A stretch of DNA of 64,000 nt from Lachnospiraceae bacterium (GCA_016282745.1 JAEELL010000146.1:142127-206126); one strand, 5' to 3'; positions 1-7,946 are shown, counted from the stretch's first letter. The notes: a model not told the origin generated them from the sequence alone. Made by a program: numbers and translations.

Positions 1-2
1 AA

Positions 3-104
3 AGTGTATATGCAGTTTTCAAAAAAAACAATGAAGAAATCTGTATTACGAGGACAAATATAAATGGTGATTACATTTATATAGAAGAACCGCAAAAAGA
101 TTAA
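3..104 (+). CDS. 3' end of a truncated upstream gene
   Basis: An open frame enters from the left edge and gives 33 residues ending EEPQKD before a TAA at 102-104. The composition (acidic, Asn/Ile/Tyr-rich) resembles the other small ICE proteins here. The start lies outside the window, so product and family cannot be named. The other two plus frames close within about 60 bases, which favours this one. Confidence 0.45.
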   Translation, partial: SVYAVFKKNNEEICITRTNINGDYIYIEEPQKD

Positions 105-236
105 AAACAATAGTGAAAGAATAAAAAAATTTAAAAATTTTTAAAAATGTACCCCTATGTGGTAATTGGCTGGGTATATATTGAGTTCGTGATGTTGACA
201 AACCCATCACAAATTCAATAAAGGAGGATGCTTTCG

Positions 237-1319
237 ATGAGTGAAAAAGCAAAAATTAATGAGCCTGCTGAGGAAATTGCTACCAACACAGCAGGAGAGG
301 AAACCATCTGGAAGGAAGAATCGGAGACAAAGGAGCAGACAGAAGTAAAAAATTCCTTTGCTGCAAAACCAGTTGCCGCAAAAGCAGGCATTTTAACTAT
401 TGATCCAGATGACACAGTTCAAATTATGGACGAGGAGAAGATTCTCTGGCACGACCTTAATACAGCTATGCGAAAGAGAAGAATTCTTAGAGGAACTATT
501 AACGAAGTTACAAAGACAGAAAATGGAATGAGTGTGATAGCTACACATTACAAAGGACAGCGAATCACTATTCCGCTAGATCAGATGGAAATTCATCTGT
601 CAAACGACGAGAAGCATAAGGGAACGCCGGATGAAGTTCGTAGATACCAGCTCGCAACAGTAATGATGGGTAGTGAGTTTGATTATATTATCAAACACAT
701 TGATGAAAAAAACAGAATTGTACTTGCTTCAAGAAAAGAAGCTATCATTGAAAATATTAAGAAGTTCTACGCAACGTTAGATGAAAACAGAGTATCTATG
801 GTTGGTAATTGCCCAGATGTACAGGCAAGAATTATAGCAGTAACAGATAAGAGTGTAACAGCAGAAGTTTTTGGTATTCAGACACAGATTAATGCAAATG
901 AAATCTTTTATGAGTGGACAGCAAACCTTAGAGAACGTTTTGCCGTAGGAGACAAGTTCCTTGTAAGAGTTTTGGATATTGATTATCCAGAACCATTTGA
1001 TGGATGCGAGAATAATGAAGAATGGCTGCTTGGTATTCAAATCAAGGCAACTCATAAGCCGTTTGAAATCGATAAACCGAGAATTAATTTCGAAAATCAT
1101 CGTATTGATAGCACATCATCTGCCATTATTACGGATATTCGAAACGGCACTTATTATTTATCGCTAATTGAATCGAAGGTAAATGCCAGAGCTCATGTTG
1201 TAAAAACAAGACAGAAGCTGATGATTGGAGATACCGTTAGATACAAGTGTAATAAAAAGTACGAAGACACATGTATTTCTGAAGGTGTTATCACTAGCTT
1301 AATAAAAGCTAAATATTAA
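237..1319 (+). CDS. S1-like RNA-binding domain protein of the upstream element
   Basis: A 360-residue protein with repeated OB-fold-like strands: about residues 75-115 (RGTINEVT...ITIPLDQMEIH), 190-255 (VQARIIAVTDKSVTAEVFG then GDKFLVRVLDIDYPEP) and 293-360. This layout resembles ribosomal protein S1-type domains, which bind single-stranded RNA. The N-terminal 50 residues are acidic and low complexity. The ATG at 237 is preferred because AAGGAGG (221-227) lies nine bases upstream; an in-frame ATG at 228 directly abuts that motif. An inverted repeat GTGATG/CATCAC (189-210) lies in the leader. The gene heads a short run leading to the first integrase, so it belongs to that element's integrase-proximal end. 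The exact role is unknown; binding of element mRNA is inference. Confidence 0.7.
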   Translation: MSEKAKINEPAEEIATNTAGEETIWKEESETKEQTEVKNSFAAKPVAAKAGILTIDPDDTVQIMDEEKILWHDLNTAMRKRRILRGTINEVTKTENGMSVIATHYKGQRITIPLDQMEIHLSNDEKHKGTPDEVRRYQLATVMMGSEFDYIIKHIDEKNRIVLASRKEAIIENIKKFYATLDENRVSMVGNCPDVQARIIAVTDKSVTAEVFGIQTQINANEIFYEWTANLRERFAVGDKFLVRVLDIDYPEPFDGCENNEEWLLGIQIKATHKPFEIDKPRINFENHRIDSTSSAIITDIRNGTYYLSLIESKVNARAHVVKTRQKLMIGDTVRYKCNKKYEDTCISEGVITSLIKAKY

Positions 1320-1335
1320 AAAAAGGAAACAATCT

Positions 1336-1704
1336 ATGTCAGAGTTGAGATTAGGTGAAAATGAAGAAATCGTATGGACAGGCTATAAAAGAATATTGAG
1401 ATTAAAGAATCCATTTACAAAGTACACATTAACCAACAAGGCGTTATATGTTGAAAAAGGGATTTTAACTTATGAGTTTCACGAGATTAGGCTGTTTAGG
1501 GTTGTTGATATGGCGATTACTAAAACGTTGCTCGAAAAAATTTGTAAAACTGGCTCGCTGAAAGTAATTTCTACAGACAAAGCTAATCCTTCTTTGCGTG
1601 TCGGCTCAATATTTGACGTGGGAGAGTTGAAAGTGCTTATAAATAACTACGTTGAAAAGGAGCGTAAGAGACAAGGTGTAAGAATGGGTGAGTTTATAAG
1701 ATAA
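1336..1704 (+). CDS. bacterial PH-domain protein
   Basis: A 122-residue protein starting MSELRLGENEEIVWTGYKR. The segment KYTLTNKALYVEKGILTYEFHEIRLFRVVDM (about residues 29-60) matches the 'T..R......G......ei.l..I..i' pattern of bacterial PH (bPH_2/YdbS-like) domains. Such domains are small beta-sandwich modules, often membrane-associated, here without a transmembrane segment. It begins 17 bases after the S1-like gene, with AAAAGGAAAC as ribosome site, so co-transcription is likely. The function in mobile elements is not established. Confidence 0.65.
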   Translation: MSELRLGENEEIVWTGYKRILRLKNPFTKYTLTNKALYVEKGILTYEFHEIRLFRVVDMAITKTLLEKICKTGSLKVISTDKANPSLRVGSIFDVGELKVLINNYVEKERKRQGVRMGEFIR

Positions 1705-1736
1705 ACTCACCCTGCAAAAGAAGAAAGGAGATAAAA

Positions 1737-1964
1737 ATGCAAGAACAGGCTGTAATGGAGAAAGATTTTGCAGACAGAATGCCAAGCGATGATGATCTTT
1801 TATCATTAAATGAAGCAAGAAGCATTCTCGGTGTCGGCGTAAATAAAATATACAATCTTGTAAACTCTGGGGAAATTCCACATGTAGCAGGAATCTCTGG
1901 CAAAAAGATTAGAAGAGGAACTCTTCATAATTATATTATGGAACACGAAGTAAACAAAAAATGA
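1737..1964 (+). CDS. excisionase-type helix-turn-helix protein
   Basis: A 75-residue protein. After an acidic N-terminus it has LLSLNEARSILGVGVNKIYNLV (about residues 21-42), the helix-turn-helix of MerR/excisionase-like proteins (HTH_17), followed by GEIPHVAGISGKKIRRGTL, the wing that contacts DNA. It lies 410 bases upstream of the first integrase and next to a DUF6462 gene, a typical place for a recombination directionality factor. GAAAGGAG at 1724-1731 serves as ribosome site. Acting as Xis for the integrase at 2374 is inference from position and fold. Confidence 0.7.
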   Translation: MQEQAVMEKDFADRMPSDDDLLSLNEARSILGVGVNKIYNLVNSGEIPHVAGISGKKIRRGTLHNYIMEHEVNKK

Positions 1965-1988
1965 CTCTGAATGAAAGGTGGTGCAAAG

Positions 1989-2207
1989 ATGCCAGGAGCA
2001 GAGGTTATGATCAGAAATCAAAAGGCATTCAAGAAATTTGTAAGATATGATGAAGGTGCTGACCTTTATTCAATGTCAAAAAGTACATTCCAGAAACTTG
2101 CAAAAGAGGCTGGAGCAATTTACAAATATCATAAAGTTGTACTTGTAAACACGGAAAAGGTAGACGATTATTTAGAGTTGTTTCAGCTGGATGACAGCTC
2201 TTGTTAA
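1989..2207 (+). CDS. DUF6462 (Xis-like) small DNA-binding protein
   Basis: A 72-residue protein from the ATG at 1989. AAAGGTGG at 1974-1981 is a well-spaced ribosome site; the ATG at 1971 overlaps it and is rejected. The core KKFVRYDEGADLYSMSKSTF then LAKEAGAIYKYHKVVLVN has the helix-turn-helix plus wing arrangement of Tn916 Xis (EASKYFRIGENKLRRLAEE...). Five further copies of this family lie at 4025-4963 and 58963. It probably bends DNA at the ends of the upstream element during excision. The family label rests on motif memory; the Xis role is inference. Confidence 0.7.
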   Translation: MPGAEVMIRNQKAFKKFVRYDEGADLYSMSKSTFQKLAKEAGAIYKYHKVVLVNTEKVDDYLELFQLDDSSC

Positions 2208-2210
2208 GGT

Positions 2211-2246
2211 AAAAAAAGATGGAGCAATTTTGTCCCGTCTTTTTTT
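2211..2246 (+). terminator. Rho-independent terminator (bidirectional)
   Basis: AAAAAAAGATGG (2211-2222) pairs with CCGTCTTTTTTT (2235-2246), with one T-G wobble and a 12-base loop. The A-tract on one side and T-tract on the other let it work on either strand. It closes the S1-PH-HTH-DUF6462 run before the integrase. Confidence 0.8.
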
Positions 2247-2291
2247 ATGAATAAAAATTATTGATAAAAGCAAAAAACTATCTTATTATAG

Positions 2292-2321
2292 TGATGTATT
2301 ATGATGTATTATTATGTATTA
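2292..2321 (+). repeat. Three 10-bp tandem direct repeats upstream of integrase 1
   Basis: TGATGTATTA, TGATGTATTA and TTATGTATTA follow each other without spacing. The 10-bp period places the copies on one face of the helix, as expected for cooperative protein binding. An imperfect inverted repeat (2322-2333 with 2352-2362) lies between them and the integrase ribosome site. Confidence 0.6.
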
Positions 2322-2373
2322 CTAATTAAAAGGTTTAATTTTAGCTTTTATCCTTTAATTAGAAAGGAGAGCA

Positions 2374-3615
2374 ATGGCTATTAGAAAAGATCCGAAAGGA
2401 CGAGTATTACAGAAAGGGGAATTATACAGAGCTGACAGACAACGATATGCATATAAATATAAAGATGCTTTAGGAAATGAAAAAACTATCTATTCAAAAG
2501 ACTTAGCAAAATTAAGAGAACGAGAAAAAGAACTGATGAAGGATTCTCTTGATGGAATTAATATATATGTTGCCGGAAAGGTGACATTAAATCAGTGTTT
2601 TGATAGATATATGGAAAGAAAGCATAATCTGAGAGAAAACACTAGAGTAAACTATATTTATATGTATAATAGATTTGTTAGAGATACCCTTGGAAAGAAA
2701 TTATTAAAAAATATAGTGTATTCCGAAGTGTTGGCTTTTTATCAGATGCTTTTAGTTAAACAGAAGATAGCAGTAAATACGTTAGATACAATTCATACAG
2801 TTCTTCATCCAACTTTTGCTATGGCAGTAAGAGATAATATTATAAGAACGAATCCAACAGATGGAGTTATGGCTGAGTTAAAAAAGGATTGGGGAAAAAA
2901 CAAAGGAATAAGACATGCACTGACTCACGATCAACAGAAGGCTTTTATGGATTATATAAAAAATAGTGAAATGTATAATCATTGGCACTCTGTGTTTGCG
3001 GTTTTGTTAGGTACAGGACTAAGGGTAGGAGAGTTTGTCGGACTTACTTGGAACGATGTTGATTTTGAAAAGAGAACTATTAAGGTGGACCATGCATTAG
3101 TATATATTTATTCAAGAGATACTAGGGACTCAAGTAAAACTCACGCAAGAATATCAAAGCCCAAAACTGAGGCAGGTATACGTACTATTCCAATGATTGA
3201 TTCTGTGTATGATGCTTTGCAACGCGAATACGAAATTCAAAAAGATTTTGGTTTTTGTACGCAAAAGGTAGACGGATACACAAATTTTATTTTTTTTAAT
3301 AGAAACGGAATGGCACATAATCAACAGCCTCTTAATGCTGCTATAAGGAGAATATGTGATTCTTATAATGTAGAAGAAGAGGTAAGGGCGGCAAAAGAAA
3401 AAAGGGAACCTCTTATATTACCTAAATTTTCTTGCCATGTGTTAAGACATACTTTTGCAACAAGGCTGTGTGAAGTGGAAACAAACTTAAAGGTTATTCA
3501 GTCTATAATGGGGCATGCTAATATAGAAACAACAATGGATATATATGCTGAAGCAACCAAAGAGAGAAATGAAGAAGCAATGATTAACTTTAGTGAAAAG
3601 TGGGATGTCGTCTAA
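2374..3615 (+). CDS. int: Tyrosine site-specific integrase (upstream element)
   Basis: A 413-residue Tn916-family tyrosine recombinase. Residues 1-60 are an arm-site DNA-binding domain (KGELYRADRQRYAYKY), about 65-165 the SAM-like core-binding domain, and 185-410 the catalytic domain. Catalytic residues are visible: R217 in GTGLRVGEFVGL, H355-x-x-R358 in HVLRHTFATR, and the nucleophile Y391 in MDIYAEAT. The start has AGAAAGGAG eight bases upstream. It is clearly related to the integrase at 59493, with the same domain lengths and near-identical motifs, but differs along its length, so the two belong to different elements. It would cut and rejoin the ends of the element that extends to the left of the window. 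Confidence 0.95.
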   Translation: MAIRKDPKGRVLQKGELYRADRQRYAYKYKDALGNEKTIYSKDLAKLREREKELMKDSLDGINIYVAGKVTLNQCFDRYMERKHNLRENTRVNYIYMYNRFVRDTLGKKLLKNIVYSEVLAFYQMLLVKQKIAVNTLDTIHTVLHPTFAMAVRDNIIRTNPTDGVMAELKKDWGKNKGIRHALTHDQQKAFMDYIKNSEMYNHWHSVFAVLLGTGLRVGEFVGLTWNDVDFEKRTIKVDHALVYIYSRDTRDSSKTHARISKPKTEAGIRTIPMIDSVYDALQREYEIQKDFGFCTQKVDGYTNFIFFNRNGMAHNQQPLNAAIRRICDSYNVEEEVRAAKEKREPLILPKFSCHVLRHTFATRLCEVETNLKVIQSIMGHANIETTMDIYAEATKERNEEAMINFSEKWDVV

Positions 3616-3858
3616 AGCGAAAAATAACAGGACACAAAAAAATCAAAAGGACACCCGATTGACACTTTTTTATAATCAATAATACACTAATTTACATAGT
3701 TGATATTTTAAAATATGCTTATAAAACCCAATAATACATGGATATACGTTCTAAATATGGCTGTTCCCAACGTTGAAATCCGACTCTAGCAATATCAAAT
3801 CAAAATACACTAAATAGACCTATTATTCCCTTGGAGTGTAGTCAAAAGCAGTCAAATG

Positions 3859-3876
3859 ACAACATTTTGACAACAT
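3859..3876 (+). repeat. 18-bp repeat shared with the far end of the ICE (probable integrase arm sites)
   Basis: ACAACATTTTGACAACAT occurs here and identically at 60764-60781, just after the second integrase. It contains two TGACAACA-like units 11 bp apart, the layout expected for integrase arm-type sites. The two copies bracket about 57 kb, the inferred ICE. Confidence 0.55.
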
Positions 3877-3944
3877 TATCCTAGTTCCTTTAAGGAAGCA
3901 TGAGTTTTACGTAGGAAAGCAGGGAATTCAACATTTCAAAATCT

Positions 3945-3987
3945 AAAGGACACTTTTAGAAGATTATTTCTAAGAGTGTCCTTTTTT
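3945..3987 (+). terminator. Rho-independent terminator at the ICE left end
   Basis: AAAGGACACTTTTAGAA pairs with TTCTAAGAGTGTCCTTT across a short AT-rich loop with a single mismatch, followed by a T-run. It is one of the longest stems in the window and would insulate the ICE genes from transcription entering from outside. Confidence 0.85.
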
Positions 3988-4024
3988 CGTGCTCTTTTTA
4001 TGCTGATAGGGAAAGGAGAAAACA

Positions 4025-4270
4025 GTGAGTGAAAGTTATTACGACATCAAACAGTTAAAAGAAGTCAGAGAAACTAACAAAAGATTAAGAAAGCAATTCT
4101 TAAGATATCAGGAGGCAGAAATTGTTTACAGCATCCAACATAAGAAATTGTTGGAATTAGCAAGTAGAGCGGGTGCCATATATAGGATTGATGGATACGT
4201 GCTTATTAATAGAGATATTTTCAATGAATACTTGGAACAGTTTCGTGAGCCGGCAAGGAGGGACAAATGA
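4025..4270 (+). CDS. DUF6462 (Xis-like) protein, tandem copy 1
   Basis: An 81-residue protein starting with GTG, preceded by AAAGGAG. The core RKQFLRYQEAEIVYSIQHKKLLELASRAGAIYRIDGYVLINRDIF keeps the family's helix-turn-helix and wing but diverges at the start of the recognition helix (QHKKLL). It is the first of four consecutive copies directly upstream of parA. Its stop overlaps the next start by four bases, so the two are translationally coupled. Confidence 0.7.
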   Translation: MSESYYDIKQLKEVRETNKRLRKQFLRYQEAEIVYSIQHKKLLELASRAGAIYRIDGYVLINRDIFNEYLEQFREPARRDK

Positions 4271-4515
4271 CAGGAAAAATATGGAAGTTTTCTGACCAAA
4301 TTGATGAAGAAGATGTAGAAATGCTTAGGAAGGATTTTATTACTTTTGCAGAAGGAGCAGAGTACTACAGGCTTGGAATGAAACCGTTTGTCAGAATGTG
4401 TAGAGAAGCTGGAGCTGCTTATAAGATTGGAAAAATGGTAAGAGTCAACAGACACATATTAGAACGATATTTCAGAGAGATAATGCGAAAGGAGGAAAAA
4501 ACAGGTGAGGAGTAA
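4267..4515 (+). CDS. DUF6462 (Xis-like) protein, tandem copy 2
   Basis: An 82-residue protein with ATG overlapping the preceding stop. It is the most divergent copy, with an acidic N-terminal extension (SDQIDEEDVEML) before DFITFAEGAEYYRLGMKPFVRMCREAGAAYKIGKMVRVNRHIL. The wing carries more basic residues (KMVRVNR) than its neighbours, so its DNA site may differ. It overlaps copy 3 by 11 bases. Confidence 0.65.
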   Translation: MTGKIWKFSDQIDEEDVEMLRKDFITFAEGAEYYRLGMKPFVRMCREAGAAYKIGKMVRVNRHILERYFREIMRKEEKTGEE

Positions 4516-4714
4516 TGCAGATACAGTAAGAAGAACAAAAGATAGAGTTAAGAAGTTTGTCAGATACAAAGAGGGAGCTGAAATCTATAGTATAGGAATT
4601 ACAAAGTTTCAGGCGTTAGCAAAGGAAGCCAAGGCAACGTATAAGATTGACGGAATTGTTTTAGTTAACTGTGAAGAATTTGAAAGATTTATTGAAGGAT
4701 TTAAAGAATTTTAG
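4505..4714 (+). CDS. DUF6462 (Xis-like) protein, tandem copy 3
   Basis: A 69-residue protein with a GTG start inside the tail of copy 2, and AAAGGAGG upstream. Basic N-terminus (RRTKDRVKK), then KFVRYKEGAEIYSIGITKFQALAKEAKATYKIDGIVLVNCEEF. It is very similar to copies 4 and 6 and is predicted to bind DNA as a small winged-helix protein. Confidence 0.7.
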   Translation: MRSNADTVRRTKDRVKKFVRYKEGAEIYSIGITKFQALAKEAKATYKIDGIVLVNCEEFERFIEGFKEF

Positions 4715-4726
4715 GAGGGAAAAACT

Positions 4727-4963
4727 ATGAATGCTGTAATTAACAAAGAGAAAAAAGAAAATAAAAGTGAAACAGTAAGAAGAACAAAAGAAATGACGAA
4801 GAAGTTTGTGCGATACAAAGAAGGAGCAAATCTCTACAGTATGGGACATTGCAAGTTTGAGCAACTGGCAAAAGAAGCAAAAGCAACTTACAAAATTGAT
4901 GGAATAGTTTTAGTTAACACCATGATTTTCGAGGATTATCTCGAAACATTCAGAGAAGTTTAG
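4727..4963 (+). CDS. DUF6462 (Xis-like) protein, tandem copy 4
   Basis: A 78-residue protein with a Lys-rich N-terminus (NKEKKENKSETVRRTKEMTKK) followed by the family core FVRYKEGANLYSMGHCKF. A 32-bp stretch of the gene (4832-4863) is identical to 59050-59081 in the copy next to the second integrase, so those two are recent duplicates or exchange by gene conversion. AGGAGG precedes the ATG. It lies 11 bases before parA and is probably in the same operon. Confidence 0.7.
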   Translation: MNAVINKEKKENKSETVRRTKEMTKKFVRYKEGANLYSMGHCKFEQLAKEAKATYKIDGIVLVNTMIFEDYLETFREV

Positions 4964-4974
4964 GGGGTGATTTT

Positions 4975-5757
4975 ATGTGTAAAGTAATTGCAATAGCAAA
5001 TCAGAAGGGTGGAGTGGCCAAGACCACTACAACTTTAAATCTTGGTATCGGATTAGCCAGAGAAGGACGAAAAGTCCTTCTCATAGATGCTGATCCACAG
5101 GGCAGTCTTACAGTATGTCTTGGAATACAGGAACCGGACCAGTTAGACAATACATTGGCAGATATATTAACAAAAACTGTAAATGAAGAAGAAATCAGAC
5201 TGGAGGATTTTATAAGAACACATGAGGAAGGTGTTGACTTCATTCCGGCAAATATTGAGCTGTCAGGTGTTGAAGTATCTCTGGTTAATGTAATGAGTAG
5301 GGAACAAATCTTAAAGCAATTTTTGGAAACGGTTAAGGATAAGTACGAGACTGTAATAATTGATTGTATGCCAAGTCTAGGAATGATTACGATTAATGCT
5401 TTGGCATGTGCTGATTCGGTTCTTATTCCGGTTCAGGCATCTTATCTTCCGGTAAAAGGTTTGCAACAGTTGATTAAGACCATCACCAGAGTTAAGAGAC
5501 AAATAAATCCGGGCTTGGAGATTGAAGGAATGCTCCTTACAATGGTGGATTACAGAACCAACTATGCAAAGGATATAACAGAAGCAGTAAAGGAAACTTA
5601 TGGTAGTCAGATAAGACTTTTAAAGAATTACATTCCTATGTCTGTAAGAGCAGCTGAAACCTCTATTGAGGGAACAAGTATTTACAAACATGATCCTAAA
5701 GGAAAAGTTGCAAAAGCATACGAAGATTTAACAAAAGAGATTATTAAACTGAATTAA
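4975..5757 (+). CDS. parA: ParA/Soj partition ATPase
   Basis: A 260-residue ParA-family ATPase. The deviant Walker A motif KGGVAKTT is at residues 11-18 with the signature lysine K11. Walker A' LLIDADPQGSLT is near residue 40, and Walker B-like VIIDCMPSLG near 127. It binds ATP and non-specific DNA and is moved by ParB bound to a centromere site, segregating plasmids or excised ICEs. The length is usual for small ParA proteins without an N-terminal HTH. It is followed after 19 bases by parB. Confidence 0.95.
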   Translation: MCKVIAIANQKGGVAKTTTTLNLGIGLAREGRKVLLIDADPQGSLTVCLGIQEPDQLDNTLADILTKTVNEEEIRLEDFIRTHEEGVDFIPANIELSGVEVSLVNVMSREQILKQFLETVKDKYETVIIDCMPSLGMITINALACADSVLIPVQASYLPVKGLQQLIKTITRVKRQINPGLEIEGMLLTMVDYRTNYAKDITEAVKETYGSQIRLLKNYIPMSVRAAETSIEGTSIYKHDPKGKVAKAYEDLTKEIIKLN

Positions 5758-5776
5758 TGAAAGTGAGGAAGATACT

Positions 5777-6658
5777 ATGGCAAGAGAAAAAATAAAATTA
5801 ACAAGTTATGATGAATTACTCGGAGTACAGAAAGATGGAACTATTGAAGTGAATTTGACGGAGTTACATGAATTTAAAAATCATCCATTCAGAGTAATTG
5901 ATGATGAAAAAATGCAGGAATTAGCGGAGTCAATTAAAGCAAATGGTGTTTTATCGCCTGCTTTGGTAAGAAAACGTTCTGAGGGCGGATATGAGCTTAT
6001 ATCGGGTCACAGAAGAAAAAGAGCATGTGAGATGGCGGGGCTTAGTAAAATGCCTGTTATCGTGAAAGAATTATCAGATGATGAGGCAACAATAATTATG
6101 GTGGATGCTAACATTCAAAGAGAAGAGATTCTTCCAAGTGAAAAGGCTTTCGCTTTTAAGATGAAGATGGAAGCAATGTCGCATCAAGGAGTTAGCAACG
6201 GAAAAATTACAGCAGATGAGATAGGAGCTGATAATGGAGTATCCGGTAGACAAGTAAAAAGATACATTAGGCTTACAATGCTGATTCCAGAATTATTGCA
6301 ATTGGTGGATGAAAAGAAACTTCCATTTGTTGTGGGAGTTGAAATTTCCTACTTGGATGAAGAGTTTCAAGAGGTAATATACAAAAACCTTATGGAAGGC
6401 AAAAAGGTCGGTAAAAACGAAATACACAGTCTCAGACAGAATGAGGAACTTGAAGAGGGAGAATTAACTATTTATGACATTGAGGGACTTCTCTTCCCTG
6501 AGAAAGCAAAAAAGAAAATAAGTAATGTAACTTTGAATCAGAGAAAACTGGCGAAGTACTTTACACCAGATTATGAAGCAGAACAGATAGAAGAAATCAT
6601 TCTTTCATTACTAGAAAAGTGGAATGAGGAACAACGAAAGAAGGAGGCAAGTGATTAA
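5777..6658 (+). CDS. parB: ParB-family partition protein
   Basis: A 293-residue protein. ParB/Srx N-terminal domain: about residues 36-115 with HPFRVIDDEKMQELAESIKANGVLSPALVRK, the CTP-binding region GGYELISGHRRKRAC, and ANIQREEILPSEKA. A central HTH region spans about 120-190 (ADNGVSGRQVKRYIRLTMLIPELLQLVDE), with a C-terminal dimerisation tail. It should load at a parS-like site and work with ParA. The stop codon TAATG overlaps the start of the replication gene by one base, indicating one operon. Confidence 0.93.
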   Translation: MAREKIKLTSYDELLGVQKDGTIEVNLTELHEFKNHPFRVIDDEKMQELAESIKANGVLSPALVRKRSEGGYELISGHRRKRACEMAGLSKMPVIVKELSDDEATIIMVDANIQREEILPSEKAFAFKMKMEAMSHQGVSNGKITADEIGADNGVSGRQVKRYIRLTMLIPELLQLVDEKKLPFVVGVEISYLDEEFQEVIYKNLMEGKKVGKNEIHSLRQNEELEEGELTIYDIEGLLFPEKAKKKISNVTLNQRKLAKYFTPDYEAEQIEEIILSLLEKWNEEQRKKEASD

Positions 6659-7932
6659 TGGAATTTAATTATTATTATGGAACGCAGGCAGATCAATATA
6701 CATTTCTTAGAATTCCTAAGAACATAATTACGGACAAAACATTTGTCGGTTTATCTTTGCCTGCCAAGTTACTATATGGATTATTGCTAGATAGAATGTC
6801 GCTATCCATGAAAAATAAGTGGCTGGATGATGAAAACAGAGTTTATATCATTTATCAGATTAAGGAGATAATGAACGACTTATCTCTTAGTGAAAAAATG
6901 GCAATCAAACATTTAAAAGAATTGGAAGAGTTTGGTCTTGTTGAAAAGAGACGTAGAGGTTTTGGTCTTCCAAGTATTTTGTATGTGAAGAGTTTTGTTG
7001 TGTCTGATAATAATGAAACAGACAAGTACAAACAAGATGAAACAGAGGATAGTGAAGAAGAAACTTTAGATAAAATAGAAAATGAAAAAGGGCATATTAT
7101 GCCCAAAAACAGGCCGCAAACCCAGGAAACATCAAGAACTGTCGAAATGGGAAGGTCTAGAACTGTCGAAATGGGAAGTTCAAGAACAGTCGAATCGGGA
7201 AGGTCTAGAACTGTCGAAATGGGAGGTTCAAGAACTGTCGATTTGGGAAGTTCAAGAGCAGTCGAAATGGGAAGGTCTAGAACTGCCGAAAAAGAAGTTC
7301 AAGAACTGCCCACAGGGGAGGCTCTAAAGAATAAGACAAATATGAGTAATAAATATATTAATAATACTAAAATAAATAATACTGATTTTAATAATAATCA
7401 ATCTAATCATATCTTAGAAACCCGGGGCTCGGAGTCTGTCCAAATGGATGAAGAAGATGATTCAAACCAAGATGGGTCTGATGAGATAAGATTTGAATTC
7501 GATAAAAAAACAGAGACATTTGGATATCAAAGGATTATTAAAAACAATATCGAGTATGATGTGTTGAGAAATAGGTATCCACACGAAACAGATATGATTG
7601 ACGGCATTGTTGATATTATTCTGGAAACTTTGATAAGTGACAGTGATTATATTTTGATAAGTGGAAATAAGTATCCAAAGGAACTGGTGAAATCAAAATT
7701 GTTAAAACTTCGTATGAGTCATATAATCTATGTAATTGAATGCATGAGAAAAAATACAACTAAGATAAATAACATCAGAAAGTATTTGCTTGCTGCACTT
7801 TATAATGCACCGTCTACTATGGACAGTTATTATCAGGCAGCGGTAAATTATGATTGGTACAGTGATGATGCAAGAAAAAAAGAGAATGACAATTATACAG
7901 GAAAATCGGGTGTTGAAATCATTCTGGAATAG
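6658..7932 (+). CDS. repA: RepA_N-type replication initiator with DUF6017-like C-terminus
   Basis: A 424-residue protein. Residues 1-115 match RepA_N initiators (FLRIPKNIITD, LSLPAKLLYGLLLDRMSLS, a winged-helix ending in GLPSILYVKSF). The middle is acidic, then seven 8-residue repeats (about 159-214), then an Asn-rich linker. Residues 290-424 resemble the DUF6017 domain usual in this family (EYDVLRNRYP, DGIVDIILETL). RepA_N proteins open plasmid origins, so the excised ICE may replicate autonomously. It follows parAB without a gap. The repeat tract is the odd part. Confidence 0.85.
   Translation: MEFNYYYGTQADQYTFLRIPKNIITDKTFVGLSLPAKLLYGLLLDRMSLSMKNKWLDDENRVYIIYQIKEIMNDLSLSEKMAIKHLKELEEFGLVEKRRRGFGLPSILYVKSFVVSDNNETDKYKQDETEDSEEETLDKIENEKGHIMPKNRPQTQETSRTVEMGRSRTVEMGSSRTVESGRSRTVEMGGSRTVDLGSSRAVEMGRSRTAEKEVQELPTGEALKNKTNMSNKYINNTKINNTDFNNNQSNHILETRGSESVQMDEEDDSNQDGSDEIRFEFDKKTETFGYQRIIKNNIEYDVLRNRYPHETDMIDGIVDIILETLISDSDYILISGNKYPKELVKSKLLKLRMSHIIYVIECMRKNTTKINNIRKYLLAALYNAPSTMDSYYQAAVNYDWYSDDARKKENDNYTGKSGVEIILE
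7132..7299 (+). repeat. Seven 24-bp in-frame tandem repeats inside repA
   Basis: Units encode variants of SRTVEMGR: EMGR, EMGS, ESGR, EMGG, DLGS, AVEMGR, TAEKEV. They join end to end without spacers. A 24-bp unit keeps the reading frame if copies are gained or lost. As DNA, a set of evenly spaced repeats inside a rep gene also resembles iterons; I cannot distinguish the two roles. Confidence 0.8.
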
Positions 7933-7946
7933 AGGAGGTAATTGCG

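Larger units (their letters stand above)
3616..4024. other. Element junction, no gene
   Basis: About 400 bases between the first integrase and the next element's first gene, with no credible ORF. It should contain the right attachment end of the upstream element and the left end of the ICE. It holds GTCAAA-type and TGACAACA-type short repeats around 3841-3876 and a strong terminator at 3945-3987. A pair of GGACAC copies lies at 3633-3655. I cannot identify the crossover core from one sequence. Confidence 0.5.

Noticed and set aside
3859..3876. The 18-bp repeat as the actual attL/attR crossover core
   Set aside because: It contains spaced TGACAACA units, as arm sites do, and cores of this integrase family are usually short and variable; the crossover point cannot be set from one sequence.
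7132..7299. Short regular repeats suggesting a CRISPR array
   Set aside because: Units of 24 bp join directly without spacers and are in frame within repA; no cas genes are present.
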